A stretch of DNA of 64,000 nucleotides from Prionace glauca (GCA_037974335.1 CM075760.1:32683609-32747608); one strand, 5' to 3'. Positions 9,739 through 21,160 are shown, counted from the first letter of the stretch. Numbers and translations are program-made. The notes: a model not told the origin generated them from the letters alone.

Positions 9739-12027
9739 ACCAGGGCAGGTGATGGATCTCTCGGTAGGAGAGCATCTTGGGAATGGAGATCATAATTCTA
9801 TCTCCTTCACAATTGCATTGGAACGAGATAGGATCAGACAGGCTAGGAAGGTGTTTGTCTGGAGTAACGGGAGATACGAAGAAGTCAGGAAGTTACTTGG
9901 ACAAATAAACTGGAAGGAGGCATTCTTAGGGAAGAGTACCGAAGGAAGGTGGCGGATATTCAAGGAATGTTTGTCTAGCGCTCTGCATGACAATGTTCCG
10001 ATAAGGCAAGGGGGTTTTGGTAGGTCGCGGGAACCGTGGTGCACGAAGGCTGTGTTGAACCTAGTCAGGAGGAAAAGGAAGGTATACAAAAGGTTCAGGG
10101 AACTAGGAGAGGTTAAGGATCTTGAAGAATATAAGGACTGTAGAAAGGAGGTTAAAAGGGAAATTAGGAGAGCCAGAAGGGGTCATGAGAAGACCTTGGC
10201 GGGTAAGATTAAAGAAAATCCCAAGGCCTTCTATAAGTATGTGAAAGGTAAAAGGGTGAGAAGGGAAAGGATAGGACCTATAAAAGATGAAGGGGGAAAG
10301 GTCTGTGTAGAACCAGAAGAAATGGCGGAGGTGCTTAATGAGTACTTTGCATCAGTATTCACAGTGGAAGCTGATTTGGGAGATCTTGCTATGGACTTGC
10401 AGCAGGTGGAAAAGATTGAGTACGTGGACATTAAGGAGGAGGATGTGTTAGAACTTTTGAATTCTATCAAGGTAGATAAGTCGCCGGGACCAGATGGGAT
10501 GTACCCCAGGATACTGTGGGAGGCCAGGGAAGTGATTGCAGAGCCCTTGGCGATGATCTTTGCGTCGTCAATGGAGACGGGAGAGGTTCCGGAAGATTGG
10601 AGGATTGCGGATGTAGTCCCTATTTTCAAGAAAGGGAACAGAGATAGCCCGGGAAATTACCGCCCGGTGAGTCTGACCTCAGTGGTTGGTAAGCTGATGG
10701 AGAGGCTTCTGAGGGACAAGATTTACGACCATTTGGAGAGGTTTGAAATGATCAGGAATAGTCAGCATGGATTTGTCAAGGGCAGGTCGTGCCTTACGAG
10801 CCTAGTTGAGTTCTTCGATAATGTGACTGAACACATTGACGAAGGAAGTGCCGTGGACGTAGTGTACATGGACTTCAGCAAGGCTTTTGATAAGGTCCCC
10901 CATGCAAGACTTCTTGAGAAGGTGAGAGGGCATGGGATCCAAGGGCCTTTGGCCTTGTGGATCCAGAACTGGCTTGCCTGCAGAAGGCAGAGAGTGGTTG
11001 TGGATGGGTCTTTTTCGGAATGGAGCTCAGTCACCAGTGGGGTGCCCCAGGGATCTGTTCTGGGACCCTTGTTGTTTGTCATTTTCATAAATGACCTGGA
11101 TGAGGAAGTGGAGGGATGGGTTAGCAAGTTCGCTGATGACACGAAGGTCGGCGGTGTTGTGGATGGTCTGGAAGGATGTCAAAAGTTGCAGCAGGACATA
11201 GATAGGATGCAGGAATGGGCGGAGAAGTGGCAGATGGACTTCAACGCGGATAAATGTGTAGTAGTCCATTTCGGCAGAACCAACGGGATGAACGAGTACA
11301 CTATTAAGGGCAGGGGTCTTAGTAGCGTTGAAGAGCAGAAGGATCTCGGGGTCCGGGTTCACAGGACTCTTAAATCGGCCTCGCAGGTGGAGGAGGTGGT
11401 CAAGAAGGCGTATGGTGTACTGGCCTTCATTAATCGAGGGATTGAGTTTAGGAGTCGGGAGGTAATGCTGCAACTTTACAGGACCCTTGTCAGGCCTCAT
11501 TTGGAGTACTGTGCGCAGTTCTGGTCGCCTCACTATAGGAAAGATGTAGAAGCTATTGAAAGGGTGCAGAGGAGATTTACAAGGATGTTGCCTGGACTGG
11601 GAGGCATGCCTTATGAAGATAGGTTGAGGGAGCTGGGACTCTTTTCCCTGGAGAGGCGAAGGTTGAGAGGCGACCTGATAGAAGTTTATAAAATGTTGAG
11701 AGGAATAGATAGGGTGGACTCTCAGAGGCTATTTCCCCGGGTTGAAATGGTCGCTACGAGGGGACACAGATTTAAGGTGCGGGGAGGGAGGTACAGAGGT
11801 GATGTTAGGGGTAAGTTTTTCACTCAGAGGGTGGTGAGTGATTGGAATCGGCTGCCGTCGTCGGTGGTGGAGGCGAACTCGCTGGGGTCTTTTAAAAGAC
11901 TTCTGGATGAGTATATGGGGTTTAATGGGATTGGGGGTTATAGATAGGTCTATAGATTGGTGGGGTTGATGCGATCGGCGCAACTCGAGGGCCGAAGGGC
12001 CTGTTTGTGCTGTAATGTTCTATAAAA
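9739..12027 (+). mobile_element. 5'-truncated CR1 LINE with uninterrupted RT frame, copy 1 only
   Basis: One frame of 732 codons (9749-11947) starts inside ORF2 just before the end of the endonuclease ([14 protein letters not shown]) and runs through the basic linker and the reverse transcriptase. The RT has [51 protein letters not shown] and the catalytic KFADD, followed by the CR1 C-terminal domain (QRRFTRMLPGL, ERRRLRGDLIEVYKM). It ends in a short 3' UTR with GGGCCTGTTTGTGCTGTAA. The endonuclease and ORF1 are missing. Copy 2 has the empty site near 30913, so the element arrived after the duplication, which fits the unbroken frame. Truncation means it cannot move on its own. It is very similar to 35341-39397. 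Confidence 0.96.
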
Positions 12028-12039
12028 TGTGGGGACAAT

Positions 12040-13085
12040 GATCCAACTACGTCAATAATCAGGAACAAGGTTAAGAGGAAGGAGAACTCAGGAGATGTTA
12101 TTAATGGAAGTGTTAGAATTCAAAAAGAAACTATAAAAACTAGTATAAAGCCACTTTATCTGAATGCTCGTAGTATTCGAAACAAGGTAAGTGAGTTGAC
12201 AGCGCAAATCATTGCGAACAAGTATGATTTGTTGGCCATTACAGAGGCGTGGTTGCAGGATGGTCACAACTGGGAGTTAAATATCCAGGGGTTTCAGGCT
12301 GTTCAAAGGGACCGACAGAAAGGTAAATGAGGTGCTGTACCTGAATTTTAAGAATGATATCAGGGCAGTAGTGAGAAATAACATGGGTTTTATGGAGAAA
12401 AGATTGAATCCATTTGTGTGGAGATTAGAAATAGTGAAGAGAAAAGGTCATTGCTAGGCGTAGTCTATACGCTGCCAAATGATGACATCATAGTGGGGCG
12501 AGTATTAAACGAAGAAATAACTGATGCATGTAAAAATGGTACAGCACTTATCATGGGGGACTTTAATCTAAATATCAATTGGTCAAACCAGGTCAGTCAA
12601 GGCAGCCACGAGGAGGCGTTCATAGACTGGATCTGCAATAGCTTCCTTGAACAGTATTCAATGGAACCTACAAGGGAGCAATCTATCCTAGATCTGGTCC
12701 TGTAAATGAGATGGAACAATTAATAATCTTGCAGTTTGGGATCCTCTTGGAAGAAGTGATCTCATTACGGTTGAATTTAAAATACAGATGAAGCATGAGA
12801 AGGTTAAATCCAAAACCACTATTTTATTGCTCAAACAAGGAGACGACAAAGGGAAGAGGGAGGTGAAGGTAGACTGGGAACAAAAACTTTATAGTGGGAC
12901 AATTGAGGAACAGTGGAGGACTTTCAAAGCGATCTTTCACACTGCTCAGCAAAAGTATATTCCAGTGATAAGGAACGACTGTAGAAAAAGAGATAATCAG
13001 CCATGAATATCTTAGAAATAGAGGACATCATTATGTTTAAGTCAGAGATAGATGGATTTCTGCTTGGGAAACGGACCAAAGATTA
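12040..13085 (+). mobile_element. Old CR1 LINE remnant, endonuclease and linker
   Basis: Reads LYLNARSIRNKVSELTAQI, LLAITEAWLQDG (12150-12330), then VVYTLPNDD, LIMGDFNLNINW and ILDLVL (12440-12705), the CR1 AP endonuclease with its N, E and GDFN blocks, followed by part of the linker to about 13015 and a short piece of tail. The frame is broken in several places. Shared with copy 2 (30915-32010), so older than the insertion just upstream of it. Confidence 0.88.
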
Positions 13086-13125
13086 TGGGGTCGGAGTACG
13101 AAATTGGCGTCGAGAAATCCCACAG

Positions 13126-13385
13126 GAGCGGCATTATGGCACAATGATTACCACTGCTGCCCCATAGCGCCAGGGACCCGGTTCGATTTCAGCCTCGGGT
13201 GAATGTGTGGAGTCTGCACGTTCTCCCCGTGTCTGTGTGGGTCTCCTCCGGATGTTCCTGTTTCCTCCCACAGTCCAACCATACGCGGGTTAGATTGATT
13301 GCCCATGACAAATTGACCCTAGTGTCAGGGGGATGGCATGGTAAATATGTGGCGTTACAGTAATGGGCCTGAGTGGGATTGAATC
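13126..13385 (+). mobile_element. tRNA-headed SINE (HE1-like)
   Basis: tRNA-like head with a degenerate A box (GGCACAATGATTACCACTGC) and B box (GGTTCGATTTCAG), then CGTTCTCCCCGTGTCTG and TTTCCTCCCACAGTCCA, the usual elasmobranch SINE order. Copy 2 counterpart is 32030-32285. Confidence 0.8.
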
Positions 13386-13640
13386 ACAGAATACAATCCC
13401 TACAGTGCAGGAGGAGGACATTTGACCCATCGAGCCTGCACCGACAACAACCCCACCCAGGTTCTGTGCTGTCCCCGCAACCCCACACTTTTACCTTCTA
13501 AGCCCCTTGACATTAAGGAGCAATTTACCGTGGCTAATCAACCCAATCAACATCCTTGGAATATTCGGTTCAGAATTGTGGCCGGTTCAGACTAGATGGG
13601 CCGGATGGCCTCCTTGTGCACTGTAGGGATTCTCTGATTC
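13386..13640. mobile_element. Composite SINE pieces, antisense then sense
   Basis: 13386-13563 is the 3' part of the same SINE family on the minus strand (AATCCCTACAGTGCAGGAGG, then a CCCATCGAGCCTGCACC block). 13575-13640 is a sense 3' end (GATGGGCCGGATGGCCTCCT and GTGCACTGTAGGGATTCT). The pair forms an imperfect inverted arrangement. Shared with copy 2 at 32286-32550. Confidence 0.65.
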
Positions 13641-13994
13641 TGCGGGGATTTTAAACATATCGGCCATGATTGAATGGTGGAATGGACACGAATGGGCCGA
13701 ATGGTTTAATTCTGCTCCTATCTCTTATGGCCTTGTCAGTGAAGCTGATTCTTCCCTCTCACCACACACTGTACCCACTCAGTCACTGAGTCTCAGATAT
13801 GTAATAGTGAAGGTCAAAAAGCTTCAGCTGATCACTGAAACTCATTGAAATCTTATCTCAATCTATGACGGGTAGATTGCAAATTGTTGATTGGAGGGAA
13901 GATTGAGATCAGAAAGTGACTGTAAAATCAGATTCTGTTCCGGCAGTGCTTGGAGTTTTAGAGGTTAGTCACAGCCCCGGGCTCTGCAGCCGCC

Positions 13995-14562
13995 ATGGAG
14001 TTCCTCACTGTCTGCATTGTGTTCGGGCTGTTTCTTATCAGTAAGGATGACTCCAATCTGGTTAAATGTTATCGCGATCTGAACCTTTAGCTCTGCTTCT
14101 CCCCAGTGGTGGTTCTTGACCCTGCTGTGTATTTCCACCATCATTTGTTTTTATTTCATAACTCCAGTTATGTCGCGGTGAATATAAAGTGTTAATATTA
14201 TTTCAGCAGCACATCTAACAGTTAGATTTTTTTTCTTCTTTTTGAACACGTTACAGATCCGAGTGATGGAGATTTTGTTTCTCAGCCGCAGTCTTTAGAG
14301 GGGAGAGAAGGTGAAACGGTGACTATCCGATGTACCTACAGACTACAGCAAGCGGCTACATCTTATATTGGTACAGGCAGCAGCCACAGAAGGATTTGCA
14401 GTTCATTATGTGGAAAACATCCTGGAATACAGAAGAAGACAGAGGGAAAGGTTTTGGAACCCGTTTCTCTGCTGAACACCAGACCTCGGCTAAATTAACT
14501 ATTTTAACCATCTCGAGCCTGCAGCTGACTGACGCTGGCCGCTATTACTGCGCTCTCAGTCT
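13995..14562 (+). pseudogene. TCR V gene, alpha/delta-like, frameshifted (copy 1)
   Basis: The leader exon 13995-14040 encodes MEFLTVCIVFGLFLI and ends at a GTAAGG donor; the V exon starts after TTACAG at 14257. Framework 1 (DPSDGDFVSQPQSLEGRE, IRCTY) is open, but one base is missing in CDR1 (after the codon for Y, near 14338) relative to copy 2. That throws the rest out of frame with the leader. The later part, in its own frame, still reads LYWYRQQPQKDLQFIMW, LTISSLQLTDAGRYYCAL. The 23-spacer RSS at 14563-14601 is better than in copy 2. The promoter decamer seen in copy 2 is altered here (AGTGACTGTA). Non-functional as sequenced unless the missing base is an assembly error. Confidence 0.88.
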
Positions 14563-14601
14563 CACAGTGATAGAAATCAGTCTCTGCCCAGTACAAAAAC
14601 T
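14563..14601 (+). promoter_or_regulatory. V recombination signal, 23-bp spacer
   Basis: Heptamer CACAGTG (14563-14569, consensus), 23-bp spacer, nonamer ACAAAAACT (14593-14601, one base from consensus). It lies directly after the YYCAL end of the V exon and is the target of RAG1/RAG2. It remains sound although the V exon is frameshifted. Confidence 0.93.
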
Positions 14602-14785
14602 GCTTCACACCTATCATTGGGTGCTCCAATCTGTTCAGGTTTGTGTGGAGAATCGCAGAAAGTAACAGTCAGATTGAGCAGCGGCGCTGTCAGCCGCTCA
14701 GACACAACCCAGAGGAAACCACATTAACCTCGGATCAAACTGTCACCCAATTCAATCCAGGATCGGCTGAGACAACACACAGCAG

Positions 14786-15879
14786 AATCCCATCAGACTG
14801 AAAGGTTAATCAGCGAAAGACAGAGAGAGAGAGAGAGAGAGAGCAGCGACCAGATAAAGAGTTTGTGTTACGTTTCCAATTGTTATTTTCTTCAATTCAG
14901 GCTTATCTGGGAAGATCAGTTTCACCAAATGAAGGTTCTTCAGATTTAAAAATGTTTCAAAGCTGCCTGACAGCAGCTCATCGATTCCGGAGCTGTGAAA
15001 TTTAACCCGGGAATGGGACGATAGAAAAGGGGGCGGGGCGGTAGGGGATATCTCCGGCTGACAAAGAGAGTGATGAAGATGTGGTTGAGGAAGTGAACAC
15101 AAGATAGAACAGGTGGGGAGAAATGTAATTCGAAAAACAGTTCAATCTGAGAACCGAGAAATAAGCAGCGCTCAAAATAGTGCAGCAGGTCAAAGAATGT
15201 GACTCTAAGGTAGGTCTGAGCAATATACAAGTGTAAACTGGTGATAACTTGAAAGGTATGTTTTCCTCTCCCTGTACATACTTCCTGTTTAACACCTGAG
15301 CAATGTTCCTATGCAGGTGAGCGTGGCCCAGGCTGTGCAACAGCTCAATGGCTCCCTATATTCAATGCTGCAATATCTGAGATGTTTAGCAATGGAGCTG
15401 TTTTAGGAATCCTTCAGTGGATCAGCCCTGTCATTGTCTGGTCCCTCTACTTAATATCTACGAAATTTCAAAGACTAGGTGGCTGAATGAGACCTCTGTA
15501 GAGCATCGGCTCAGTGCTCGCTAACTCTCCATGTCTAAACGTTTGCTCAACTGTGCTATGCAGGCAAGTATATCCTTACCCCCTAAGCTGTACACTTCCT
15601 ATATCACTCAATGCGCCGATACACTTTGAGAGAGCTATAAAAGTCATTGACATAGGCAGGGGTGAGATTGAGCGGAATGTTACAGAAACAATCCAACTGA
15701 GAGACAAAGATGAATGCGGTCTGAGAGCAGTGAATGATGCAGAGATACATCAAGGAAGGACATTGCTACAGATGAGTATTTATAAATACAGACATACATT
15801 AGAGGAGGCTGTGGTGCAGTGGTATTTTAAATGGGCGAATCCCTACTTTGAAACAGTGATACCTAGTTACAGATTTACC
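14786..15879. other. Intergenic, no gene recognised; GA microsatellite
   Basis: First sequence after the copy 1 breakpoint. It holds a short (GA)n run at 14819-14842. Open stretches on both strands (for example 15514-15984 plus) show no family I recognise. Confidence 0.5.
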
Positions 15880-16450
15880 CAGAAGAGGAACTATCCTCTT
15901 CACATCCGCCTTGTCAAGACCCCTTTGTATTTTATACATATCAATCAAGTAGCCTACTCTTACTCTGAATTCCAGCGGCTATAACTTTGTCTCTCTAACC
16001 TTTCCTCATGAAATAATTCGGCCTTAAAAACAAAGCTTGAATGCCAGAAATTTGCACGGATACACAGAATGGAAGACTAAAACTTAATGAAACTCAAGGT
16101 TACACACACACAAACTGAGAACTGCTCACAGTTACCAAGGAACCCGATATACAGGGAATCTGGGGATTCTGAAGAGAATGAGGCGAAAAAAAATAGGAAA
16201 TAACATCAAATAAAGAGATATCAATGAACAGAGAAGGCAACAGGGGAAAGAGAAAGCAGTTAATGGCAAAACAAGAAAAGTTATGAAATAGTAAAATTTA
16301 GATAGCTGAATGGCAAGAAATGATGATCATCCTCAGATTTTGCTTTTATTCTGTCTAAAACGCGGGGATCCAAACTGCCCACACTATTCCAAATGTGGTC
16401 TCCACAAAACCATGAATTACTGTACAAAGGCTTCAAACATTTCAAGACTT
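15880..16450 (-). mobile_element. Very old CR1 LINE remnants, antisense
   Basis: Around 15895-16025 (CCTTGTCAAGACCCC, ATCAATCAAG, CTAACCTTTCCTCATGAA) and 16345-16450 (CACTATTCCAAATGTGGTCT) the wording matches antisense CR1 C-terminal blocks, separated by AT-rich filler. No frame survives. Confidence 0.5.
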
Positions 16451-17069
16451 AACTCCGTGCTCAAGGCTGGAAGGAGAGTGTGACAGTGGATAATTCGCAC
16501 TGTGTACATTCCCGACATCAGTAACTGGATCAGGAAGATGGGATATCTGTGTCTCTTTGTACTGTCTTTTTAAAGCTCCATCTCCTCTCAATGCCGTGTG
16601 TCATATATTCGCTTTCCCTGCTTTCCAGGCAAAGCTCGGGTTCACCAACTGTCTGTGTCTATATCAAGTAGGCAACTGACCCTGGGAGCTGGACAGCCAG
16701 AGGGAGCTGAATGAGAGGAAGGGACAGAAACAGAAAGAGAATTGACATGACAGTGTTTCGGAATGACTTGTGTCAGTTGCTCTCCGTGATGAATGCGTGC
16801 AGTGTCTTACCCTGTAAGTTTCACAGAGGCCGCAGTGATGAGTTTGTTGGGGGTTGGAAACTGCAAGTGTCACATAAGCAGCTCACTGTCTATTTCATGT
16901 TCCAGCTAAGAGGATTCGCTGCTTTCATTGGCTGAAGCAATCACTTGTGTGTGATACAAACATGAAAATTTGAAGGATAAACTAGCATTTGGTGAATAAA
17001 AAACCCGAAATAAAATAAAAAGCAGGTGATTCGTGGATAAATTAATATTATAAACAGGTTGGATCACAT
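16451..17069. other. Intergenic, no feature recognised
   Basis: No coding region, RNA gene or repeat that I can support. Confidence 0.4.
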
Positions 17070-17141
17070 TCACTGGTGGTCCATTGGTTAGGATTCGGCG
17101 CTCTTACCACCACGGTCCAGGTTCGATTCCCGGTCAGGGAA
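17070..17141 (+). tRNA. tRNA-Glu-like gene or pseudogene with a CTT (Lys) anticodon
   Basis: The sequence follows vertebrate tRNA-Glu closely (A box TGGTCCATTGGTTAGGATTC, B box GGTTCGATTCC, acceptor 3' strand TCAGGGA). The anticodon loop reads CTCTTAC, giving anticodon CTT (Lys) instead of CTC (Glu). The acceptor stem has one mismatch and the anticodon stem two. There is no encoded CCA and no TTTT run immediately downstream. A decayed tRNA-Glu is the likelier reading; a functional tRNA with altered identity is unlikely. Confidence 0.7.
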
Positions 17142-18652
17142 TGTAGATTTATTGCTGTACAACAATCCTGCGTTACTTTCAGTTCTGTCAGAATCAGTAC
17201 CAGGGACATTTCCTCTTTAGCATCTGACTTGGAAATGTCACATGTGAAGAACAAAAAAGAAGAGAGCAATCGGCTGCAAAGCGCTGATGGTACAAAATGC
17301 TGATGCGGGTTAAAATCTGGCTGTTAATGGGGTAAATTTTATTGTTTCTACTGACACAAATATCTCTCTGATCTGGGTCCAAATCTCGGGCTCAATTACA
17401 AGAAAAAGTTCAATTGAATGCAGCAGTAAACTCTTCCAACGCCAATGAAGTAGAGGTGGTTTTCACTCAGAAACAGTAAGTGTGAGATTAACAGCGCAGG
17501 TTGGAGAAAGACTCAGTTTGAGCGGTGACGCTGCCGGAGGAATGGAGAGCTGGAGTTCACCCAGAAAAGCAGCAAAGTTCAAAAACAATGGCGCCCAATG
17601 TGGGGCTGACAAGGGAACAGTCTGTACATGTGAATGCAGTAAGAGATTTAAACAAGTAATTTTGATTTACTTGTAATTCAGAGATTTAATCAAACAATTC
17701 TGATTTAAACAAGAATTTTCTGATTTTAAAATTAATGTTAGCTGTATTTTTAAAAGGAATTGTAATCTTTAGCCAAAGTTACACTGATTTTAAGGTTAAC
17801 TTGGATGATAAAGTATAATCTTTAACCGACAACGGTTCTCAGTAACACAATCCCCTATAAACACAGGAGATGGCTGTGGTGTCCGCTCTGAACTTCAAGT
17901 GGATGTGTCTTCAGAATTCACCCCCCACCCCCCCGCAGACCATTGTCACATAAGAGTTCCCAAACTCCACTCCCCAAAAAACATGATTTACAATCACATT
18001 TCACAATAATGCTTTCCATGAGTGGCTTGAATTTTGAAATCCAGACCAGATTTTCCAAATGACTCGTTTAAACAAAGCTTCCATTCTGAGCTCGTGGGTT
18101 GTGGATGTGATGTCTTTCTTGAAGGTCATTCTACACAGTCCCTTACACCAATTTTCTGTGTTGGGTCTTAGCCTGTCTCGAGTTCTCGTGATCATACATG
18201 TTGATTTTTTTTTCATTTAGTAGAAAATACAGAGTGGAGAAAAATCATTTTCAAAGATATTTTTGCAGAAAAGCGTGGGCTTATTTGACATGCATTTGAA
18301 CACAGCTGCCAAGAGTGTTGGCTGTCGACACATTTTTATATAATTTGAGCTAAACATGCACTTGTATTATTCATGGGAGAGTAAACTTTGTGGATGAATT
18401 AACTCCCCGAAAGCCCCTCTTCCATCTTCTAGTTTCATACTGAAGTCTTGGTTATTCTATGCGAAATTCAATATTTTGTTCCAGTTTTTGGTCTGGTCTT
18501 TAATTTGCATGACACACTCCGTTATCCTGTTTGGGAGTAAAGTTGTCCTGGCAATAGGAGGGGAGGATGCAAAGGGATTTTTCCCCATTCCCCTCCTTGT
18601 AATGTGGAATGAAATTAGAAATTTCTGGAAAATGTGGGTGACACCATTCTTC
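17142..18652. other. Intergenic / GPCR 1 downstream region
   Basis: AT-rich, with a short C run near 17922-17934. It lies 3' of the minus-strand GPCR main exon and may include its 3' UTR. No clear gene or repeat recognised. Confidence 0.4.
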
Positions 18653-19554
18653 TTATCTTTTAATGAAATGGAGAATTGGAGTAAAGGAATTCAACAGCAC
18701 ATTTTTCAACTGCTGCCTGAACTTCGTCTGGGTGACGGCATATATTCCAGTGTTGGTGCAGCAACTCAGGAGCTGCAGCATGAAGGCCAGTTCCATCACA
18801 AAGCCATCGAGAAATACCGCTTTATATCCCAAATTGAACATACGCTTCCACACCGAATAAAACATTAACACTGACCATAACAGGATGAAATTGGCTGAGA
18901 TAACAAATAGCAAAATGATGGATTTCCTTCGACTTTCCATCTCTGTGTCTTTGGGACTCTCCCCACTGCTTTGAGCCCGGAATCTCCTGCGGGCTCTGCT
19001 GCTCACAAAAATGTGCCTGACAGTGAAAACATTGAACAACAGAATCAGGACAAATGGGACACATGGGGTTAGAATGTTGTGGGCGAACTCGACTGTGCCC
19101 CAGACTGGGGACAACAGAACAGTGCCTGTTACCTCACAAAACCAGGGGTCATTCAAGAGCACATACGCACCCAATAACATAAAACACCAGAATATGTTCT
19201 TTAAACAGCTCAGCACTGTCACTGTTCCCAGAACCACCACTGCCGTTTTCTCACTGCAGTATTTCTTTTTCAGTTTCTGGCAGCAAATGGCCACAAATCG
19301 ATCAAAGGTGAAACTGACAGTGAACCAGACAGAACAGTCAGTGGCTGCATAAAGCAGGACGGCGTGGATGTTACACACACGGATATACAACAGGAAATGA
19401 AAATGCTCCTCAAAAACAATTGGAATCTGTCTCATTATCAAGTCGAGAATGATAACCAGTAGATCTGCCAAAGCCATGGCCACCAGGTAAGAAGTGACAC
19501 ATCTGGAGAGACCACAGTTTTTACGGATGAGGATAACAATCGTGATGATGTTCA
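18653..19554 (-). CDS. GPCR 1 main exon (GPR139-like class A receptor)
   Basis: Rhodopsin-like receptor in the plasma membrane, coupling to a G protein; ligand unknown. The exon starts after TTTACAG and encodes about 300 residues, TM1 (NIITIVILI) to TM7. Marks include GLSRCVTSYLVAMALADLL (TM2), TFDRFVAICCQKL (DRF in place of DRY at the TM3 end), CEV in loop 2, and LQLLSCCTNTGIYAVTQTKFR (TM7, NTGIY in place of NPxxY). The stop follows FIKR. It joins in phase (G|TG) to exon 1 at 30094-30505, giving 437 residues and an intron of about 10.5 kb that includes most of duplication copy 2. The same split site occurs in both other GPCRs here. Wording resembles predicted 'GPR139-like' shark genes as I recall; the family name is inference. 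Confidence 0.9.
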
Positions 19555-19811
19555 CTGTAAAGAGGGGAAATAAATAATTAATTCACACATCAGGCCGGAA
19601 ACAAAGTAAGTTTGAATGAGGAGATTTTGAGATTTTCTGATGCGTTAATGTATTTTTTGATGAATTGAAGTCAATGAGCCTGGAACAACCAATGGGATGG
19701 TCTACACGCCACAGGAAGGAAATGTTTAACGCCAAAAACTGGAGGAGAGAAAGGGCAGGAGGCAATAGTGGTAACTGGCAGTGCAGGGTGATGGGGTGCT
19801 CAGCAGAGACA

Positions 19812-20160
19812 TTGATCATAGAAACATTGATACTCGGAGCACGAGTAGGCCATTTGCCTCTTTGAGCCTGCTCCTCCATTGATTATGATCATGGCTGATC
19901 ATTCAATTCAGTAGCTTGATCCTGCCGTTCCCTCTTTCCTTTGATCCTCTTCGCACCAAGAGTTATGTCTAACTCTTGTTTGAAAACACACAATGTGTTC
20001 GCCTCAACTGCTTTCCATGGTACTGAATTCCACAGGCTTACCACTCTCTGAAATAATTTCCCCTCATGTCAATACTAAAAGGTTTACCCAGTATCTTTAG
20101 ATGATAGCCCCTGGTTCTCGACGCCCCCACTATTGGGAACATCCTTCCTGCACCTACCAT
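19812..20160 (-). mobile_element. CR1 LINE 3' fragment, antisense
   Basis: Antisense tail GAGCACGAGTAGGCCATTTG, GAGCCTGCTCCTCCATT and ATCATGGCTGATCATTC, followed by decayed C-terminal coding blocks. Usual wording of a CR1 3' end in this genome. It lies within the GPCR 1 intron. Confidence 0.8.
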
Positions 20161-20520
20161 TCACCAGGACAGCGACAGCGGCACGGTAGCACAGTGGTTA
20201 GCACTGCTGCTTCACAGCTCCAGGGTCCTGGGTTCGATTCCCGGCTCGGGTCACTGCCTGTGTGGAGTTTGCACATTCTCCTCGTGTCTGCGTGGGTTTT
20301 CTCCGGGTGCTCCGGTTTCCTCCCACAGTCCAAAGATGTGCGGGTTAGGTTCATTGGCTATGCTAAAATTGCCCCTTAGTGTCCTGGGATGTGTAGGTTA
20401 GAGGGATTAGCAGGTAAATGTGTCGGGATATGGGGATAGGGTCTGGGTGGGATTGTGTTCAGTGCAGACTCGATGGGCCGAAGGGCCTATTTCTGCACTG
20501 TATGGTTCTATGGTTCTATA
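20161..20520 (+). mobile_element. tRNA-headed SINE (HE1-like), nearly complete
   Basis: Well-preserved head with A box (GTAGCACAGTGGTTAGCACT) and B box (GGGTTCGATTCCCGG). The body follows (TCCTCGTGTCTGCGTGGGTT, TCCTCCCACAGTCCAAAGAT), and the end reads GGGCCGAAGGGCCTATTTCT and a CTATGGTTCTATG tail. The best-kept SINE in the window, so one of the youngest. Confidence 0.9.
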
Positions 20521-20820
20521 AGACAGCGTGCAGTTCGAGGCTAGCAAACAGATTCAGGCAGCGGAGGGTAGTGAACCTGTGAGAGATGAGCTCCACCAGT
20601 CAGTGATATGGAGAGTGTGAGGGTTAAGGCTATCACTCACCCTTGGGCAGGGCAAAGCACCAGATAGGAGGGGTATGTTTCACCGGGACAGTGATTGAAG
20701 AGAGTGTAAGGATCAAAGCCCTCACTCACCTTTGGGCAGTGGACAGCATCGGACCTTTGAGGGATTTGTTTCACAGGGAGGCAGTGATATAGAAAGCGTG
20801 AGGTTTGAAGCCTCACCTGA
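20521..20820. repeat. Short irregular repeats with CTCACC(TT)GGGCAG motif
   Basis: Three related blocks of about 85-100 bp carry GATATGGAGAGTGTGAGGGTTAAGGC-like wording, then CACTCACCCTTGGGCAGGG (near 20635), CACTCACCTTTGGGCAGTGG (near 20723) and a weaker third. They look like a low-copy tandem repeat, class unknown. The stretch after the next SINE (21165-21240) resumes the same wording. Confidence 0.55.
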
Positions 20821-21160
20821 GGTTGTCATGATGGCTCAGTGGTTCGCAATGCTTCCTCACAACCCCAGGGATGTGGGTTAAATTCCGGCCTCAGATCATT
20901 GTCTGTATGAAGATTACATGTTCTCCCTGTGTCTGCCTGGGTTTCCTTCGGGTGCTCCGCTTTCATCCCACAGACCGAAGTTGTGCGGGTTGAGTTGACC
21001 AGCTATGGTAAATTAACCCCAGTGTCAGGGGGATTAGGATGATAAATATTTGGTGTTATGTGAATAGGGCCTGGGTGTGATTGTTGCCAGTGCAGGCTCG
21101 ATAGGCCTAATTTCCTCCTTCCTTCTGTAGGGATCATACGATTCATGCAGCAGAGAGCAC
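20821..21160 (+). mobile_element. tRNA-headed SINE (HE1-like), diverged
   Basis: Same order as the element at 20161, but with a worn head (GATGGCTCAGTGGTTCGCAA, GGTTAAATTCCGG) and end (CTTCTGTAGGGATCATACG). Confidence 0.8.

Larger units (their letters stand above)
1..14785. repeat. Tandem segmental duplication, copy 1 (left end off window)
   Basis: Base 1 onward matches base 21232 onward, and near-identity continues, apart from indels, to 14785/33640, where the two sequences diverge right after a shared GACAACACACAGCAG. The copy carries old CR1 fragments, a GPCR exon 1, SINEs and a V pseudogene. It is longer than copy 2 mainly because it holds a 2.3 kb CR1 insertion (9739-12027) absent from copy 2. 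It also keeps about 70 bp near 1940-2020 and about 54 bp near 13785-13840 that copy 2 lacks. The left boundary lies outside the window. Confidence 0.95.

Noticed and set aside
15514-15984. 156-codon plus-strand open frame
   Set aside because: No family resemblance, and its end is antisense CR1 debris; likely chance.
16664-16935. Short open frames on both strands near 16.7-16.9 kb
   Set aside because: No motif or family; overlapping frames on opposite strands without support.
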